A stretch of 64,000 nucleotides of DNA from Bradyrhizobium sp. 4. GTDB lineage: Bacteria; Pseudomonadota; Alphaproteobacteria; Rhizobiales; Xanthobacteraceae. Location: assembly GCF_023100905.1 (NCBI RefSeq), contig NZ_CP064686.1, positions 6,882,001 through 6,946,000 of the forward strand, in the 5' to 3' direction. A model generated the notes under the pieces. It had not been told where the DNA came from and searched no databases. It saw nothing but the letters and a program-made list of their open reading frames with translations. Of the stretch, positions 24,226-33,019 are shown in pieces. Position 1 is the first letter of the stretch, and every line of letters starts with the position of its first letter. The translations under genes and the position numbers were made by a program.

Positions 24226-24672
24226 CTAAGCCGCCGCCACCGTCAGATTCGCACCGTCGACCTGCACCACCTTCACACGCGTGCCCGCCGGCGTATCAGG
24301 ACCTGCGACGCGCCAGACGGTGTCGCCGATGCGCATGGTGCCGTTGCCGTCGACAATCGGCTTCTCCAGCGTGAACTCGCGGCCGAGGAGCGCATCCGCG
24401 CGCTTGTTGAGGAAGGGGCTGGCGGCAATTGCATCCGGCTTCGGCCGGGCGAGCCGGCGCCAGACCGGCACGGCGGCGGCGGCGAAGATCGCGAACATCA
24501 CGAGCTGGATCTGCCAGGATATCGCTACTCCGAACGAGATCAGCCCGACGAGCAGCGCGGCGAGCCCGAGCCAGAACAGGAACACGCCCGGCGCCAGCAC
24601 CTCCAGCGCCATCAGGATGAAGCCGAAGATCAGCCAATTCCAGGTGCCGAGCGATACGAACATGTCGGTCAT
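24226..24672 (-). CDS. NfeD-family membrane protein
   Basis: Short NfeD protein of 148 residues: an N-terminal block of about three membrane helices (WNWLIFGFILMALEVLAPGV onward) and a C-terminal soluble OB-fold (residues about 90-148, ALLGREFTLEKPIVDGNG to VKVVQVDGANLTV). NfeD proteins partner with SPFH/stomatin proteins in membrane quality control. The SPFH partner gene lies directly upstream on the same strand. The start ATG at 24672 is preferred; the longer frame to 24831 is antisense noise through the repeat and the partner gene. Confidence 0.88.
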   Translation of the reverse strand: MTDMFVSLGTWNWLIFGFILMALEVLAPGVFLFWLGLAALLVGLISFGVAISWQIQLVMFAIFAAAAVPVWRRLARPKPDAIAASPFLNKRADALLGREFTLEKPIVDGNGTMRIGDTVWRVAGPDTPAGTRVKVVQVDGANLTVAAA

Positions 24673-24692
24673 GACACGACCTCTTTGAAATG

Positions 24693-24741
24693 GCGCATGC
24701 CCTCGTCGGAAAACCGGTGTCCACTTTTCCGGGGCATGCGC
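24693..24741. repeat. Short palindromic repeat, GCGCATG family (second copy), inside the qmcA-nfeD unit
   Basis: GCGCATGCCC (24693-24702) pairs with GGGGCATGCGC (24731-24741) around GGAAAACCGG and CCACTTTTCC, as in the copy at 805-851. Its right edge is one base from the stop codon of the upstream SPFH gene. Confidence 0.8.
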
Positions 24742-24742
24742 T

Positions 24743-25744
24743 TTACCCCTGCCGCGGCGGCACCGCCGGCGGCGTGCTGCCGGTCGTCGGCACCGCCGCG
24801 CGACGAGCGGCGGCAGCCGCGGATGCCGCACTCTCGCCGAACGTCGCCTTGGCGATCTCGCCGATGCCGGCGAGCGAGCCGAGCATGCTGGTGGCTTCGA
24901 TCGGCAGCATGATGATCTTCTGGTTCGGAGAGTCCGCGAACTGGCCGAACGCCTTGATATACTTGTCGGCGATAAAATAGTTCAGCGCCGCGACGTCGCC
25001 CTTGGCGATGGCTTCACTGACCATCTGCGTCGCCTTGGCCTCGGCTTCCGCCGACCGCTCGCGCGCTTCGGCGTCGCGGAAGGCGGCCTCGCGGCGACCT
25101 TCCGCCTGGAGGATCTGGCCCTGCTTGGCACCCTCTGCGCGCAGGATCTCGGACTGGCGCGCACCTTCAGCCTGAAGGATGTCGGCGCGTTTGACGCGCT
25201 CGGCCTTCATCTGTCGGCCCATGGCCTCGACGAGGTCTGCCGGCGGCACGATGTCCTTGATCTCGATACGATTGACCTTGAGGCCCCAGGGCGAGACAGC
25301 GGCATCGACCACACGCAGCAGGCGCTCGTTGATTTCGTCACGGTGCGACAACACCTGGTCGAGATCCATCGAACCCATCACCGAACGGATGTTGGTCATG
25401 GTCAGCACGGTGACGGCCTGGGTCAGGTTGGAAACCTCGTAGCTCGCCTTGGCGGCATCGAACACCTGAAAGAAGGCGACGCCGTCGACCGTCACGGTGG
25501 CGTTGTCCTTGGTGATCACCTCCTGCTCGGGGATGTCGATCACCTGCTCCATCATGTTGATCTTGCGTCCGACGCGATCGAAATAGGGCACGATCAGATT
25601 GAGCCCGGGGCTCAGCGTCTGGGTGTATTTGCCGAACCGCTCGATGGTCCAGTCATAGCCCTGCGGTACCGTTTTCACGCCGGCAATCAGCGTGACGATG
25701 ACCAGCAAAACCAGCACAATTGCGAAAATGTCGAAACCGCTCAT
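24743..25744 (-). CDS. SPFH/stomatin-family membrane protein (QmcA-like)
   Basis: Membrane-anchored scaffold of 333 residues. One N-terminal helix (MSGFDIFAIVLVLLVIVTLI) is followed by the SPFH/band-7 domain (VPQGYDWTIERFGKYTQTL, NATVTVDGVAFFQVFD, SHRDEINERLLRVVD) and a long Ala/Glu-rich coiled coil (about 185-250, with three ILQAEG/ILRAEG repeats). Family members form large ring assemblies at the inner membrane and regulate proteases such as FtsH. ATG 25744 is chosen over the frame start at 25786. It precedes an nfeD-type gene, the usual pairing. Confidence 0.92.
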   Translation of the reverse strand: MSGFDIFAIVLVLLVIVTLIAGVKTVPQGYDWTIERFGKYTQTLSPGLNLIVPYFDRVGRKINMMEQVIDIPEQEVITKDNATVTVDGVAFFQVFDAAKASYEVSNLTQAVTVLTMTNIRSVMGSMDLDQVLSHRDEINERLLRVVDAAVSPWGLKVNRIEIKDIVPPADLVEAMGRQMKAERVKRADILQAEGARQSEILRAEGAKQGQILQAEGRREAAFRDAEARERSAEAEAKATQMVSEAIAKGDVAALNYFIADKYIKAFGQFADSPNQKIIMLPIEATSMLGSLAGIGEIAKATFGESAASAAAAARRAAVPTTGSTPPAVPPRQG

Positions 25745-25809
25745 ATTTCCTCCAAGGCGGGAAAAAGCCCTTTCCCGCGCTGTCATTGGTCGGGATCACG
25801 ACCCCAAGG

Positions 25810-25842
25810 GTTCAGTAAAGCGTTCAGTAAAGAGTTCAGAAG
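25810..25842. repeat. Three short direct repeats upstream of the SPFH gene
   Basis: GTTCAGTAAAG at 25810-25820 and 25822-25832, then GTTCAGAAG at 25834-25842, with a 12-bp period. They lie in the 270-bp gap between the SPFH gene start (25744, minus strand) and the end of the upstream solute-binding gene, and no gene is supported in that gap. Confidence 0.75.
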
Positions 25843-26014
25843 ATTCAAGGCTCAGCGGTCGTGCCTGGTTTCGGCATCGGCAGGATTCTACACAAGACGC
25901 CGGGAGAGGGAATGGTCGCGATTATGTATTTGCGAGGCGCTCTTGAAAGCGTGCTGGCGTAGACCTAGCGCCGACGTTAACGAATCCGGCCATGCCGGCC
26001 GTCGCAGCCGAATC

Positions 26015-26989
26015 CTACTCGATGACCTCGTTCGCGGTTGCGAGCAGGCTTGGCGGAAGCGTGACGCCGATCGCCTTCGCAGTCTTCAAGTTGATCGCGA
26101 GCTCGAACGTGGTGGGATTCTGGACCGGCAAGTCGGCCGCTCGCGCACCCTTCAGGATGCGATCGATATAGGAGGCGGCGCGGCGGAGCTGCTCGGCGCT
26201 ATCGGTACTGTAGGACATCAAGCCACCCTCGTCGACGAAGGTGCGGCTCCAGAACACCGCCGGCACGCGCGCTTCATTGATCGCCGCCAGCAGAAGCGCA
26301 CGGTTGGACATGGTGAAGAAGTCCGGCAGCACCAGTAGGCCGCCGTCTTTCCGTAGGGCCAGGGCGGCGATCGAGGCCGTGTCATGGACCGGCACGGGCT
26401 CCACCGTCACATCGAGCGCGCGGCCGGCGTCCTCGATCGTACGCAGCATCAGCGGCGCGAACGGCGCAGTGGCGGGATTGTAGACGACCAAGACACGGGA
26501 CGGTTTTGGCGTGACCTGCGTCAGCATCTCCAGCCATTTGCCGGCCAGCGGGCCGTCGTAATCGGTGAAGCCGGTGACATTGCCGCCGGGATGGGCGAGA
26601 TTCTGGACAAAGCCCTGGCTGACAGGATCTGTGACGACGGCGAAAACGATCGGGATGGTCGTCGTGCGCCGGCGCAGCTCCTCGACCGAGGGCGTGCCGA
26701 CCGCAAGCAGGATGTCGGGCTTGAGCGCCACGAGTTCGTCGGCGAATTGCGCGATCCGTGCGCGGTCGCCGCCGCCGTTGCGCCAATCAATCTTGAGGCT
26801 GTCGTGCTCCTTCCAGCCATGGCCGGCAAGCGCCTCGACCAGGACCGCGCTACGCGTCTGACCGATCGCATCGTCGGCCGCAGTGACCGAGAGCACGCCA
26901 AGCCGGCGCGCCGCATTCGTTTGCGCCAGCACCGAGGCCGGCAGCGCCGCAATCACCCCAAGAAGCGCCAGAACCTCGCGGCGGTTCAT
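26015..26989 (-). CDS. ABC transporter substrate-binding protein (ABC_sub_bind family)
   Basis: Exported solute-binding protein of 324 residues with a signal peptide (MNRREVLALLGVIAALPASV, cleavage near LAQ). The periplasmic-binding-protein type I fold of this family is recognised from AARRLGVLSV, DWRNGGGDRARI, LAVGTPSVEELRRRTTTIPI and NLAHPGGNVTGFTD. No ABC permease or ATPase lies beside it, so it is an orphan, as is common for this family in Bradyrhizobium. Family members have been linked to tryptophan or tyrosine-like ligands, but I cannot assign the ligand. It ends 270 bp upstream of the SPFH gene. Confidence 0.85.
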   Translation of the reverse strand: MNRREVLALLGVIAALPASVLAQTNAARRLGVLSVTAADDAIGQTRSAVLVEALAGHGWKEHDSLKIDWRNGGGDRARIAQFADELVALKPDILLAVGTPSVEELRRRTTTIPIVFAVVTDPVSQGFVQNLAHPGGNVTGFTDYDGPLAGKWLEMLTQVTPKPSRVLVVYNPATAPFAPLMLRTIEDAGRALDVTVEPVPVHDTASIAALALRKDGGLLVLPDFFTMSNRALLLAAINEARVPAVFWSRTFVDEGGLMSYSTDSAEQLRRAASYIDRILKGARAADLPVQNPTTFELAINLKTAKAIGVTLPPSLLATANEVIE

Positions 26990-27014
26990 GGGGCGCTCCT
27001 CAGATCCAGGCTCA

Positions 27015-28052
27015 CTAGATCCAGCCCTGGAGCTCGCGCAGCACCAGCGTTCGGATCACATCCATGCCGGGGTCGCTGTCGTTGAGGCAGGGGATCGCGG
27101 AAAACTGCTCGCCGCCATTGTGCTTGAAGATCTCGGCATTCTCCTGCGCGATCTCCTCCAGCGTCTCGAGGCAGTCGGCGGAAAAACCCGGCGTGATCAC
27201 CGCGATGCGGCGCACGCCCTCTTTCGCCAGACGCTCCATGGTCTTGTCGGTGTAGGGCTGCAGCCACTCGTCGAATCCGAACCGCGACTGGAAGGTCAGC
27301 AGCAGCTTTGTCTCATCCATGCCCAGCCGGCGGCGCAGCGCCTCTGTGGTCGCGACGCATTGGCTCTGATAGGGATCGCCCTTGTCGACATAGGCCTTCG
27401 GCATGCCGTGGAATGAGGCGACGATCAGCTCCGGCTTGAAGGGCAGGCTCGCCAGATGCGTCTCGATCGAGGTGGCGAGCGCCTCGATATAGGCTTCATC
27501 CTCGTAGTAAGGCGGCGTCACCCGCAGCGTCGGCTGCGCGCGCATGCGGGCAAGCACGCGGAACACCTCGTCGCAGACGGTGGCGGATGTTGCAGCCGAA
27601 TATTGCGGATAGAGCGGTACGGCAAGGATGCGATCGCAGCCCTTCGCAATCAGGGCATCGATGCCCGACTTGATCGAAGGATTACCATAGCGCATCGCCC
27701 ACTCCACCGTGACCTGGTCGCGGTCCGAAAGCATGGCCGCGAGCCTGTCGCTCTGCGAGCGCGTGATGGTCTTGAGCGGCGACTCGTTCTTCTCGGTGTT
27801 CCAGATCTTCAGATAGTCGCGCGCCTTGGCGCGGGGGCGGGTGCGCAGGATGATGCCGTTCAGCACCGCCTTCCAGATCAAGCCTTGATTCTCGATGACG
27901 CGGGCGTCCGAGAGGAACTCCTTCAGATAGACCCGCACGCCGCGCGCGTCGGCGGTATCGGGCGTGCCGAGATTGACCAGGAGCACACCGACGCGCGAGG
28001 GGGCGGGCTGCGTGGCCGGCATCGCGGCCTGGCTGGGAGCGATTGTCATCAT
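27015..28052 (-). CDS. hemH: Ferrochelatase (protoheme ferro-lyase)
   Basis: Inserts ferrous iron into protoporphyrin IX, the last step of heme synthesis. The 345-residue product from ATG 28052 (or the adjacent ATG 28049) has the family opening RVGVLLVNLGTPD, the VPLYPQYSAATSATV segment, the catalytic His215 in SFHGMP and the conserved TPGFSADCLETLEE near residues 288-301. The frame upstream to 28133 is not needed. It is divergent from the MAPEG gene across 79 bp. No heme-responsive element is evident in that gap. Confidence 0.96.
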   Translation of the reverse strand: MMTIAPSQAAMPATQPAPSRVGVLLVNLGTPDTADARGVRVYLKEFLSDARVIENQGLIWKAVLNGIILRTRPRAKARDYLKIWNTEKNESPLKTITRSQSDRLAAMLSDRDQVTVEWAMRYGNPSIKSGIDALIAKGCDRILAVPLYPQYSAATSATVCDEVFRVLARMRAQPTLRVTPPYYEDEAYIEALATSIETHLASLPFKPELIVASFHGMPKAYVDKGDPYQSQCVATTEALRRRLGMDETKLLLTFQSRFGFDEWLQPYTDKTMERLAKEGVRRIAVITPGFSADCLETLEEIAQENAEIFKHNGGEQFSAIPCLNDSDPGMDVIRTLVLRELQGWI

Positions 28053-28131
28053 GATCCGTTGCGTCGCGCGTTGTTCCGAACTTGTCAAGATTGGGGCGGT
28101 TTCGCTAGGGTCAGTACACAGGGGGAGAACC

Positions 28132-28530
28132 ATGACGCTAGCGGAATGGTGCGTTTTCGGGGCGCTGCTGCTCTATCTCTTAACGATCGTCTCGATCAAA
28201 TGGATCAGATTTCGCGGCTTCGACAATTCGCGGCCGCGCGATCCAGCCTTCTTCGAGGACGCCATCGCTCAGCGCGCCCTCGGCGCGCATCAGAACGGGA
28301 TCGAGACCTTTCCGTTCTTCGCCTTTGCGGTGCTGCTCGCCGAATACAGGGATTCGCCGCAGCGCCTGATCGACGAGCTCGCGGTGCTGTTCCTGATCGT
28401 ACGGATCGCCTATGTGCTGACCTATCTCGGCAACCGCCCGACGCTGCGCTCCATTCTCTGGAGCATCGGCTTTGCGATCAATCTCGGGATCTTCTTCATG
28501 CCAGCGTTGAAGCAGTTCTTGCCGGTGTGA
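28132..28530 (+). CDS. MAPEG family membrane protein
   Basis: Integral membrane protein of 132 residues with four hydrophobic segments, of the MAPEG family (membrane-associated proteins in eicosanoid and glutathione metabolism). The GAHQNGIETFPFFAFAVLLA segment and the later RIAYVLTYLGNRPTLRSILW are diagnostic. ATG 28132 follows GGGGGAGAACC, a strong ribosome-binding site. Bacterial members are mostly uncharacterised; some have glutathione transferase activity. It is divergent from hemH. Confidence 0.9.
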   Translation: MTLAEWCVFGALLLYLLTIVSIKWIRFRGFDNSRPRDPAFFEDAIAQRALGAHQNGIETFPFFAFAVLLAEYRDSPQRLIDELAVLFLIVRIAYVLTYLGNRPTLRSILWSIGFAINLGIFFMPALKQFLPV

Positions 28531-28541
28531 CATCTTTCCTT

Positions 28542-28636
28542 CCTTCTCCCTTGTGGGGGAAGGTGGCGCGAAGCGCCGGATGAGGGGTTCTGTCCGCGGC
28601 GCGGCGAGCCACCCTCTCCACAAGGGGCGAGGGAAA
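28542..28636. repeat. Intergenic repeat, CTTCTCCCTTGTGGGGGAAGG family
   Basis: CTTCTCCCTTGTGGGGGAAG near 28543 is mirrored in part by CCCTCTCCACAAGGGGCGAG ending near 28632, with GGCGCGAAGCGCC as an inner hairpin. It lies between convergent genes. Only one copy is seen in the window, so repeat status rests on its form. Confidence 0.6.
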
Positions 28637-28639
28637 AAC

Positions 28640-29746
28640 TCAGAAACACGTCGTCCGTTCGGCCGCGATGTAGCCCAACAACAGACCCGCGCCGAACAGC
28701 AGCACGACGCCGGCGGCGGCGAATTCGATACCGCGCATGAACAGTGCGCGGCTGCCGTCGCGTCCGGCGCTCAGGCGGGCGGCGATGTCCTTGGCGGAGA
28801 CGGCGACCACAGCGATGGCCGCGACCGTGATCGCGGTGCCGAGCCCCATCAGCAGGGTCGCGGCAATGCCGGCCCAGAACAGGCCCTGGGCCAGCGCGAA
28901 CACGAGCACCAGGATCGCGCCCGAACAGGGGCGGATGCCGACGGTCAGGATCGCGGCAAAGCCGCGTCCCCAGCCACCGGGGCCGGCGAGTTCGCTCGGC
29001 GTGGGGCCGTGGGAATGGCCGCAATGCTCGTCGTGAACGTGGTCATGCTGGTGGTGATGATGGGCCTGGGCGTGATCGTGGCCATGATGATCGTGCGCAT
29101 CGTGATGGTGGTGACCGAGATCATGATGGTCATGCGGCACGCCCGCGATCGCCGGCACCGCCTGAACCGCCTGCAGCGCGCGGATGAAGGTGCGTCCCTT
29201 GACCCAGACCAGCCGCAGGCCGAACAGCGCGATCAGCGCGTAGCTTGCGATCTCGATCGCGCCTTCCGCCTTGCACATGGTCTTGGCGGTCGCATTCAGC
29301 ACCCAGGCCGAGATGCCGACGATCAGGATGGCCACCAGCGACTGCATCAACGCGGAGGCAAACGACAGCATGATGCCGCGCCGGGCGGTCTCGCGATTGG
29401 CGACGAGATAGGAGGCGATCACCGCCTTGCCGTGCCCGGGACCAGCCGCGTGGAAGATGCCATAGGCAAACGAGATGAAGAGCAGCGTCCACACCGCGGA
29501 GCCATCGGACTTCGCGGCGCGGATGGTCGCCGACATCTGCCGATAGAATTCCGACTGTTTTGCCAACAGCCAGCCGATCAAGCCGCCGGCCTCGGGCTGG
29601 GCAGCTTGTGTCGAACGCGGCGCGCCGAACGGGTTCTGCGCGAGGAGATCGTGGAGCGCCGCATCGGTCACGCCCACGACGAGAAGAACGCCGGCGCAGA
29701 CAGCGAGCCCGCGCGCCATGGGCGTGAGTTGCGGCTTCAAGGGCAA
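28640..29746 (-). CDS. Nickel/cobalt exporter of the NicO (RcnA-like) family
   Basis: Membrane metal transporter of 368 residues with about seven helices. The conserved FHAAGPGHGKAVIASYLV motif (about 99-116) and the late GIRPCSGAILVLVFALAQG motif define the NicO family. Between helices a very His-rich loop (about 204-247, many HDH/HHH clusters) should bind Ni, Co or Zn in the cytoplasm. It overlaps the DUF1007 gene by 10 bp (29737-29746), so the two are translationally coupled. Both import and export have been reported for relatives; RcnA-like export is the usual inference. Confidence 0.88.
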   Translation of the reverse strand: MPLKPQLTPMARGLAVCAGVLLVVGVTDAALHDLLAQNPFGAPRSTQAAQPEAGGLIGWLLAKQSEFYRQMSATIRAAKSDGSAVWTLLFISFAYGIFHAAGPGHGKAVIASYLVANRETARRGIMLSFASALMQSLVAILIVGISAWVLNATAKTMCKAEGAIEIASYALIALFGLRLVWVKGRTFIRALQAVQAVPAIAGVPHDHHDLGHHHHDAHDHHGHDHAQAHHHHQHDHVHDEHCGHSHGPTPSELAGPGGWGRGFAAILTVGIRPCSGAILVLVFALAQGLFWAGIAATLLMGLGTAITVAAIAVVAVSAKDIAARLSAGRDGSRALFMRGIEFAAAGVVLLFGAGLLLGYIAAERTTCF

Positions 29747-30369
29747 TCCACCGTGATCTTGTTGGCGAACATCATGCCGAAATTGGAATTCTCGCCGTTC
29801 ATAAAAGTCTGCTCGTTGAGCTTCTGAGCACTCGCGGTGCCGTCGCTCGGCCGGTCAAGTTTCATCTGGCAGCCGGCGGGCGCGCCGACCAGCTTGACCG
29901 GATTGTCCTTGGCCATCTGGAAGTCGATGAAGAAGGAGCGGTCGAACACTTCGAGCACCAATTGCCTGGGCTTGATCGGGTTCTTCAGGGGCAGCGTGAA
30001 GTGCAGGGTCAGGACCGTATCCTTGTAGTCGAGGAAGTAGTCGACCGGCTCCTGGAATCGCTCCTTCTTGCCGTCGGCTCGCGCGAAGGTGAAGTAGGCA
30101 TATTCCTTCAGCGATTCGACATTGGTCTGCGCCAGTGGACCCAGCTCCTCGCGGGTGTAGGCGCCCTTGGCCTTGCTCTCGAGCCCCTGCACCGCATAGG
30201 CCGAGAACATGTCGTCAAACGTCCAGGCGTGGCGCACGCCGGTGATGGTGCCGTCCTCGGCGTAGAGCAGCTCGCTGGTCGCGGTGATCCAGACATGCGG
30301 ATGCGCCTGCGCCGCGCCTGCCGCGAGCGACAGGGCGACAGCGAGCAGCAGCCCGAACAGGGCGCGCAT
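29737..30369 (-). CDS. DUF1007 family periplasmic protein, partner of NicO
   Basis: Exported protein of 210 residues: signal peptide MRALFGLLLAVALSLAAGAA followed at once by HPHVWI, the conserved start of mature DUF1007 proteins and a plausible metal-binding site. Other family marks are RHAWTFDDMFSAY and VDYFLDYKDTVLTLHF. DUF1007 genes regularly precede NicO-type transporters; here the overlap with the transporter is 10 bp. A periplasmic metal-handling role is inferred from the pairing. It follows the oligopeptidase gene by 5 bp on the same strand. Confidence 0.87.
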   Translation of the reverse strand: MRALFGLLLAVALSLAAGAAQAHPHVWITATSELLYAEDGTITGVRHAWTFDDMFSAYAVQGLESKAKGAYTREELGPLAQTNVESLKEYAYFTFARADGKKERFQEPVDYFLDYKDTVLTLHFTLPLKNPIKPRQLVLEVFDRSFFIDFQMAKDNPVKLVGAPAGCQMKLDRPSDGTASAQKLNEQTFMNGENSNFGMMFANKITVDCP

Positions 30370-30374
30370 GCCCG

Positions 30375-32456
30375 TCAGGCCGCCTTCGGAGCGTCGAGCA
30401 GGCCGCGGCGGCGCAAGAGCGCGTCGGGCTCCGGCGGCCGGCCGCGGAAGGCCTCATAGGCGGCTTCCGGATCAACCGATCCGCCGCTCGAGTAGATGTC
30501 GTCGTGCAGACGTTTTGCGATGGCCGGATCGAAGATGTCGCCGGCTTCCTCGAATGCACCGAAGGCGTCGGCGTCCATCACCTCAGACCACATGTAGCTG
30601 TAATAGCCGGCGGCATAATGATCGCCAGTGAAGATGTGACCGAATTGCGTCGGCCGATGACGCAGCGATATCTCCTCGGGCATGCCGATCTTTTCCAGCT
30701 CGCGTCTCTCGAAGGCGCGGACATCCTGCGCGGCGGAGGGCGGCTGGGTGTGGAATTCGAGATCGATCAGCGCCGAGGAGACGAACTCGACGGTGGCGAA
30801 ACCCTGGTTGAATTTTCGCGCGGCCAGGAACCGTTGCAGCAGATCGTCCGGCAGCGGCTCGCCGGTCTGGTAGTGGCGTGCGAACTGCTGCAGCACCTCG
30901 GGCCGCTCCTGCCAGTGCTCGTACAGCTGCGAGGGTAGCTCGACGAAGTCGGTGAACACGGAGGTGCCCGACAGCGAGGGGTAGGTCACGTTGGAGAGCA
31001 TCCCGTGCAGGCCGTGGCCGAACTCGTGGAACAGGGTGCGGGCATCGTCGGGCGACAGCAGCGAGGGTTCCCCATCCGCGCCCTTGGAGAAGTTGCAGAT
31101 ATTGAGGATCAGCGGCGCGACCTCGCCGTCGAGCTTCTGCTGGTCGCGCAACGAGGTCATCCACGCGCCAGAGCGTTTCGACGGCCGGGCGAAGTAGTCG
31201 CCATAGAACAGCGCTTTGTGCTTGCCGTCCCGCCCCTTCATCTCCCAAACCCGGACATCCGGATGCCAGACCGGCACGTCCTTGCGCTCCTCGAAGGTGA
31301 CGCCGAACAGGCGCGTGGCGCAGTCGAAGGCGGCGGCGATCATGTGGTCGAGCGCGAGATACGGCTTGATCGCGGCGTCGTCGAAATTGGCGCGCTGAAG
31401 GCGCAGCTTTTCGGCATAGAAGCGCCAGTCCCAGGGGGCGAGCTTGAAATTGCCGCCCTCCTCGGTGATCAGCGCCTGCATGTCGTCGCGGTCGGCGAGC
31501 GCCCGCGCCCGCGCCGGCTTCCAGACCCGCTCCAGAAGGCCGCGCACCGCTTCCGGCGTCTTGGCCATGGAATCCTCGAGCCGGTAGGCCGCGAAGGTCG
31601 GGTAACCCAGGAGATTGGCGCTCTCCTCGCGCAGCTTGAGGACCTCGACGATGGTCGCGTTGTTGTCGTTGGAATTGCCGTTGTCGCCCCGCGCGGTGAA
31701 AGCCTTGTAGACCTTCTCGCGCAGGTCACGCCGGGCCGAGCTCTTCAGGAACTGTTCGACCGAGGAGCGCGACAGGGTGACGATGGCCTTGCCGGCCATG
31801 CCGCGTTCTTCTGCCGCAGCCTTGGCGCTGGCGACAAAACTCTCCGGCAGGCCCTGGCGGTCGGCTTCGCCGAGCTCCATGAACCATTCCTGCTCGTCGC
31901 CGAGCAGATGATGACTGAAGCTGGTCCCGAGCTGGGCGAGTCTCTCGTTGATCTCCGCCATCCGCGTCTTGGCCTCCTCGGAGAGGCCGGCGCCGGAGCG
32001 GTGGAAGCGGGTGTAGGTGCGCTCGAGCAGGCGGAGCTGTTCCAGTGTCAGACCGAGATTGGCGCGGTTCTCGTGCAGCTGGGCGATGCGGCCAAACAGC
32101 ACGGCGTTCATCATGATCGGATTCCAGTGCCGCGCCATCCGCAAGGAAACCTCCTTGTCGATCTCCAGGATGGCCGGGTTGGAATGCGCGGAGACGAGGT
32201 CGTAGAAGACCGACGCGACCTTGCTGAGCAGCTTGCCCGAGCGCTCCAGCGCCGTGATGGTGTTGGCGAAGTCGGCCGCGGTCGGGTCGCTGGTGATCGC
32301 TGCGATCTCGGCGGAGTGGTCGGCGAAGGCCTGCTCGAAGGCCGGGAGGAAGTGCTCCGGCTTGATCTCGTCGAAGGGCGGGGTCGCAAACGGCGTCACC
32401 CAGGCCTTCAGCAGCGGGTTGGTCTCGGAGTCCGTAGTTTGGCGGGGTTCTGACAT
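30375..32456 (-). CDS. M3 family oligopeptidase (PrlC/Dcp-like metallopeptidase)
   Basis: Cytoplasmic zinc peptidase of 693 residues, of the size of oligopeptidase A and peptidyl-dipeptidase Dcp. The zinc motif HEFGH is at residues 477-481 and the third ligand is expected in TDFVELPSQ downstream. Additional family sequences are FHRSGAGLSEEAKTRMAEIN and GHIFTGDHYAAGYYSYMWSE, the substrate-closing region with conserved His and Tyr. I place the start at 32456 (MSEPRQTTDS); the frame extends to 32870 only through the antisense of another gene. It degrades short peptides. It is divergent from a small membrane-protein gene. Confidence 0.94.
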   Translation of the reverse strand: MSEPRQTTDSETNPLLKAWVTPFATPPFDEIKPEHFLPAFEQAFADHSAEIAAITSDPTAADFANTITALERSGKLLSKVASVFYDLVSAHSNPAILEIDKEVSLRMARHWNPIMMNAVLFGRIAQLHENRANLGLTLEQLRLLERTYTRFHRSGAGLSEEAKTRMAEINERLAQLGTSFSHHLLGDEQEWFMELGEADRQGLPESFVASAKAAAEERGMAGKAIVTLSRSSVEQFLKSSARRDLREKVYKAFTARGDNGNSNDNNATIVEVLKLREESANLLGYPTFAAYRLEDSMAKTPEAVRGLLERVWKPARARALADRDDMQALITEEGGNFKLAPWDWRFYAEKLRLQRANFDDAAIKPYLALDHMIAAAFDCATRLFGVTFEERKDVPVWHPDVRVWEMKGRDGKHKALFYGDYFARPSKRSGAWMTSLRDQQKLDGEVAPLILNICNFSKGADGEPSLLSPDDARTLFHEFGHGLHGMLSNVTYPSLSGTSVFTDFVELPSQLYEHWQERPEVLQQFARHYQTGEPLPDDLLQRFLAARKFNQGFATVEFVSSALIDLEFHTQPPSAAQDVRAFERRELEKIGMPEEISLRHRPTQFGHIFTGDHYAAGYYSYMWSEVMDADAFGAFEEAGDIFDPAIAKRLHDDIYSSGGSVDPEAAYEAFRGRPPEPDALLRRRGLLDAPKAA

Positions 32457-32591
32457 TACAAGTCCCGATTTGTGGCTCGATTGTTGCGGCCAGCTATAGC
32501 ACGCGATGGGGCTTTTTTGGGCCATTTGCCCTTGCTCCCGGCTGCCTTTTCGGGGAGATTGCGGCCCTCCAAGCCTAGGACCCCTGAGCTC

Positions 32592-32846
32592 ATGAACGCG
32601 ACCTCCTCGTCTTCCCGTCGGATCGTCTGGCCGAGCGTCATCACCGTCATCAGCGCCGCCATCCTGATCGGCGCCGAGGTGTTCGGCGCGGCGTTTGCCG
32701 GCGGCTGGGCGCTCGCGATCCTGTTCGGGCTGGCCGAGCAGGGCACGCACATCCTTCAGGCCGCGCTGTTTGCACTCGGCGTGCTCGTGATGACTGCCTT
32801 CATCCGCGCCGCTCAGCGCGTCGAGCCGTTCACGAAGCGCGGCTGA
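32592..32846 (+). CDS. Small two-helix membrane protein, unknown function
   Basis: An 84-residue hypothetical protein from ATG 32592. After a Ser-rich N-terminus it has two hydrophobic segments, about residues 14-36 (VITVISAAILIGAEVFGAAF) and 42-68, and a short basic tail (PFTKRG). No family is recognised. It is divergent from the M3 peptidase and lies upstream of the long odc leader. The clean alternation of hydrophobic helices and basic ends supports a real gene. Confidence 0.65.
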   Translation: MNATSSSSRRIVWPSVITVISAAILIGAEVFGAAFAGGWALAILFGLAEQGTHILQAALFALGVLVMTAFIRAAQRVEPFTKRG

Positions 32847-33019
32847 CACTTCCTCGCGTGCGAGAGACACGCGCGCAGAAAACTTAACGCGCGTTCATCT
32901 TCCGCGTCGCTCGCGCAACACTGCGCAAGCAGATGTTAGGCAATTCTGTTCGCAGTCTAAAAAATCTCTTGCGAAGCAGAGTCAAAACACTTATGTGCGG
33001 ATTGCCCAATTTCGCACGT

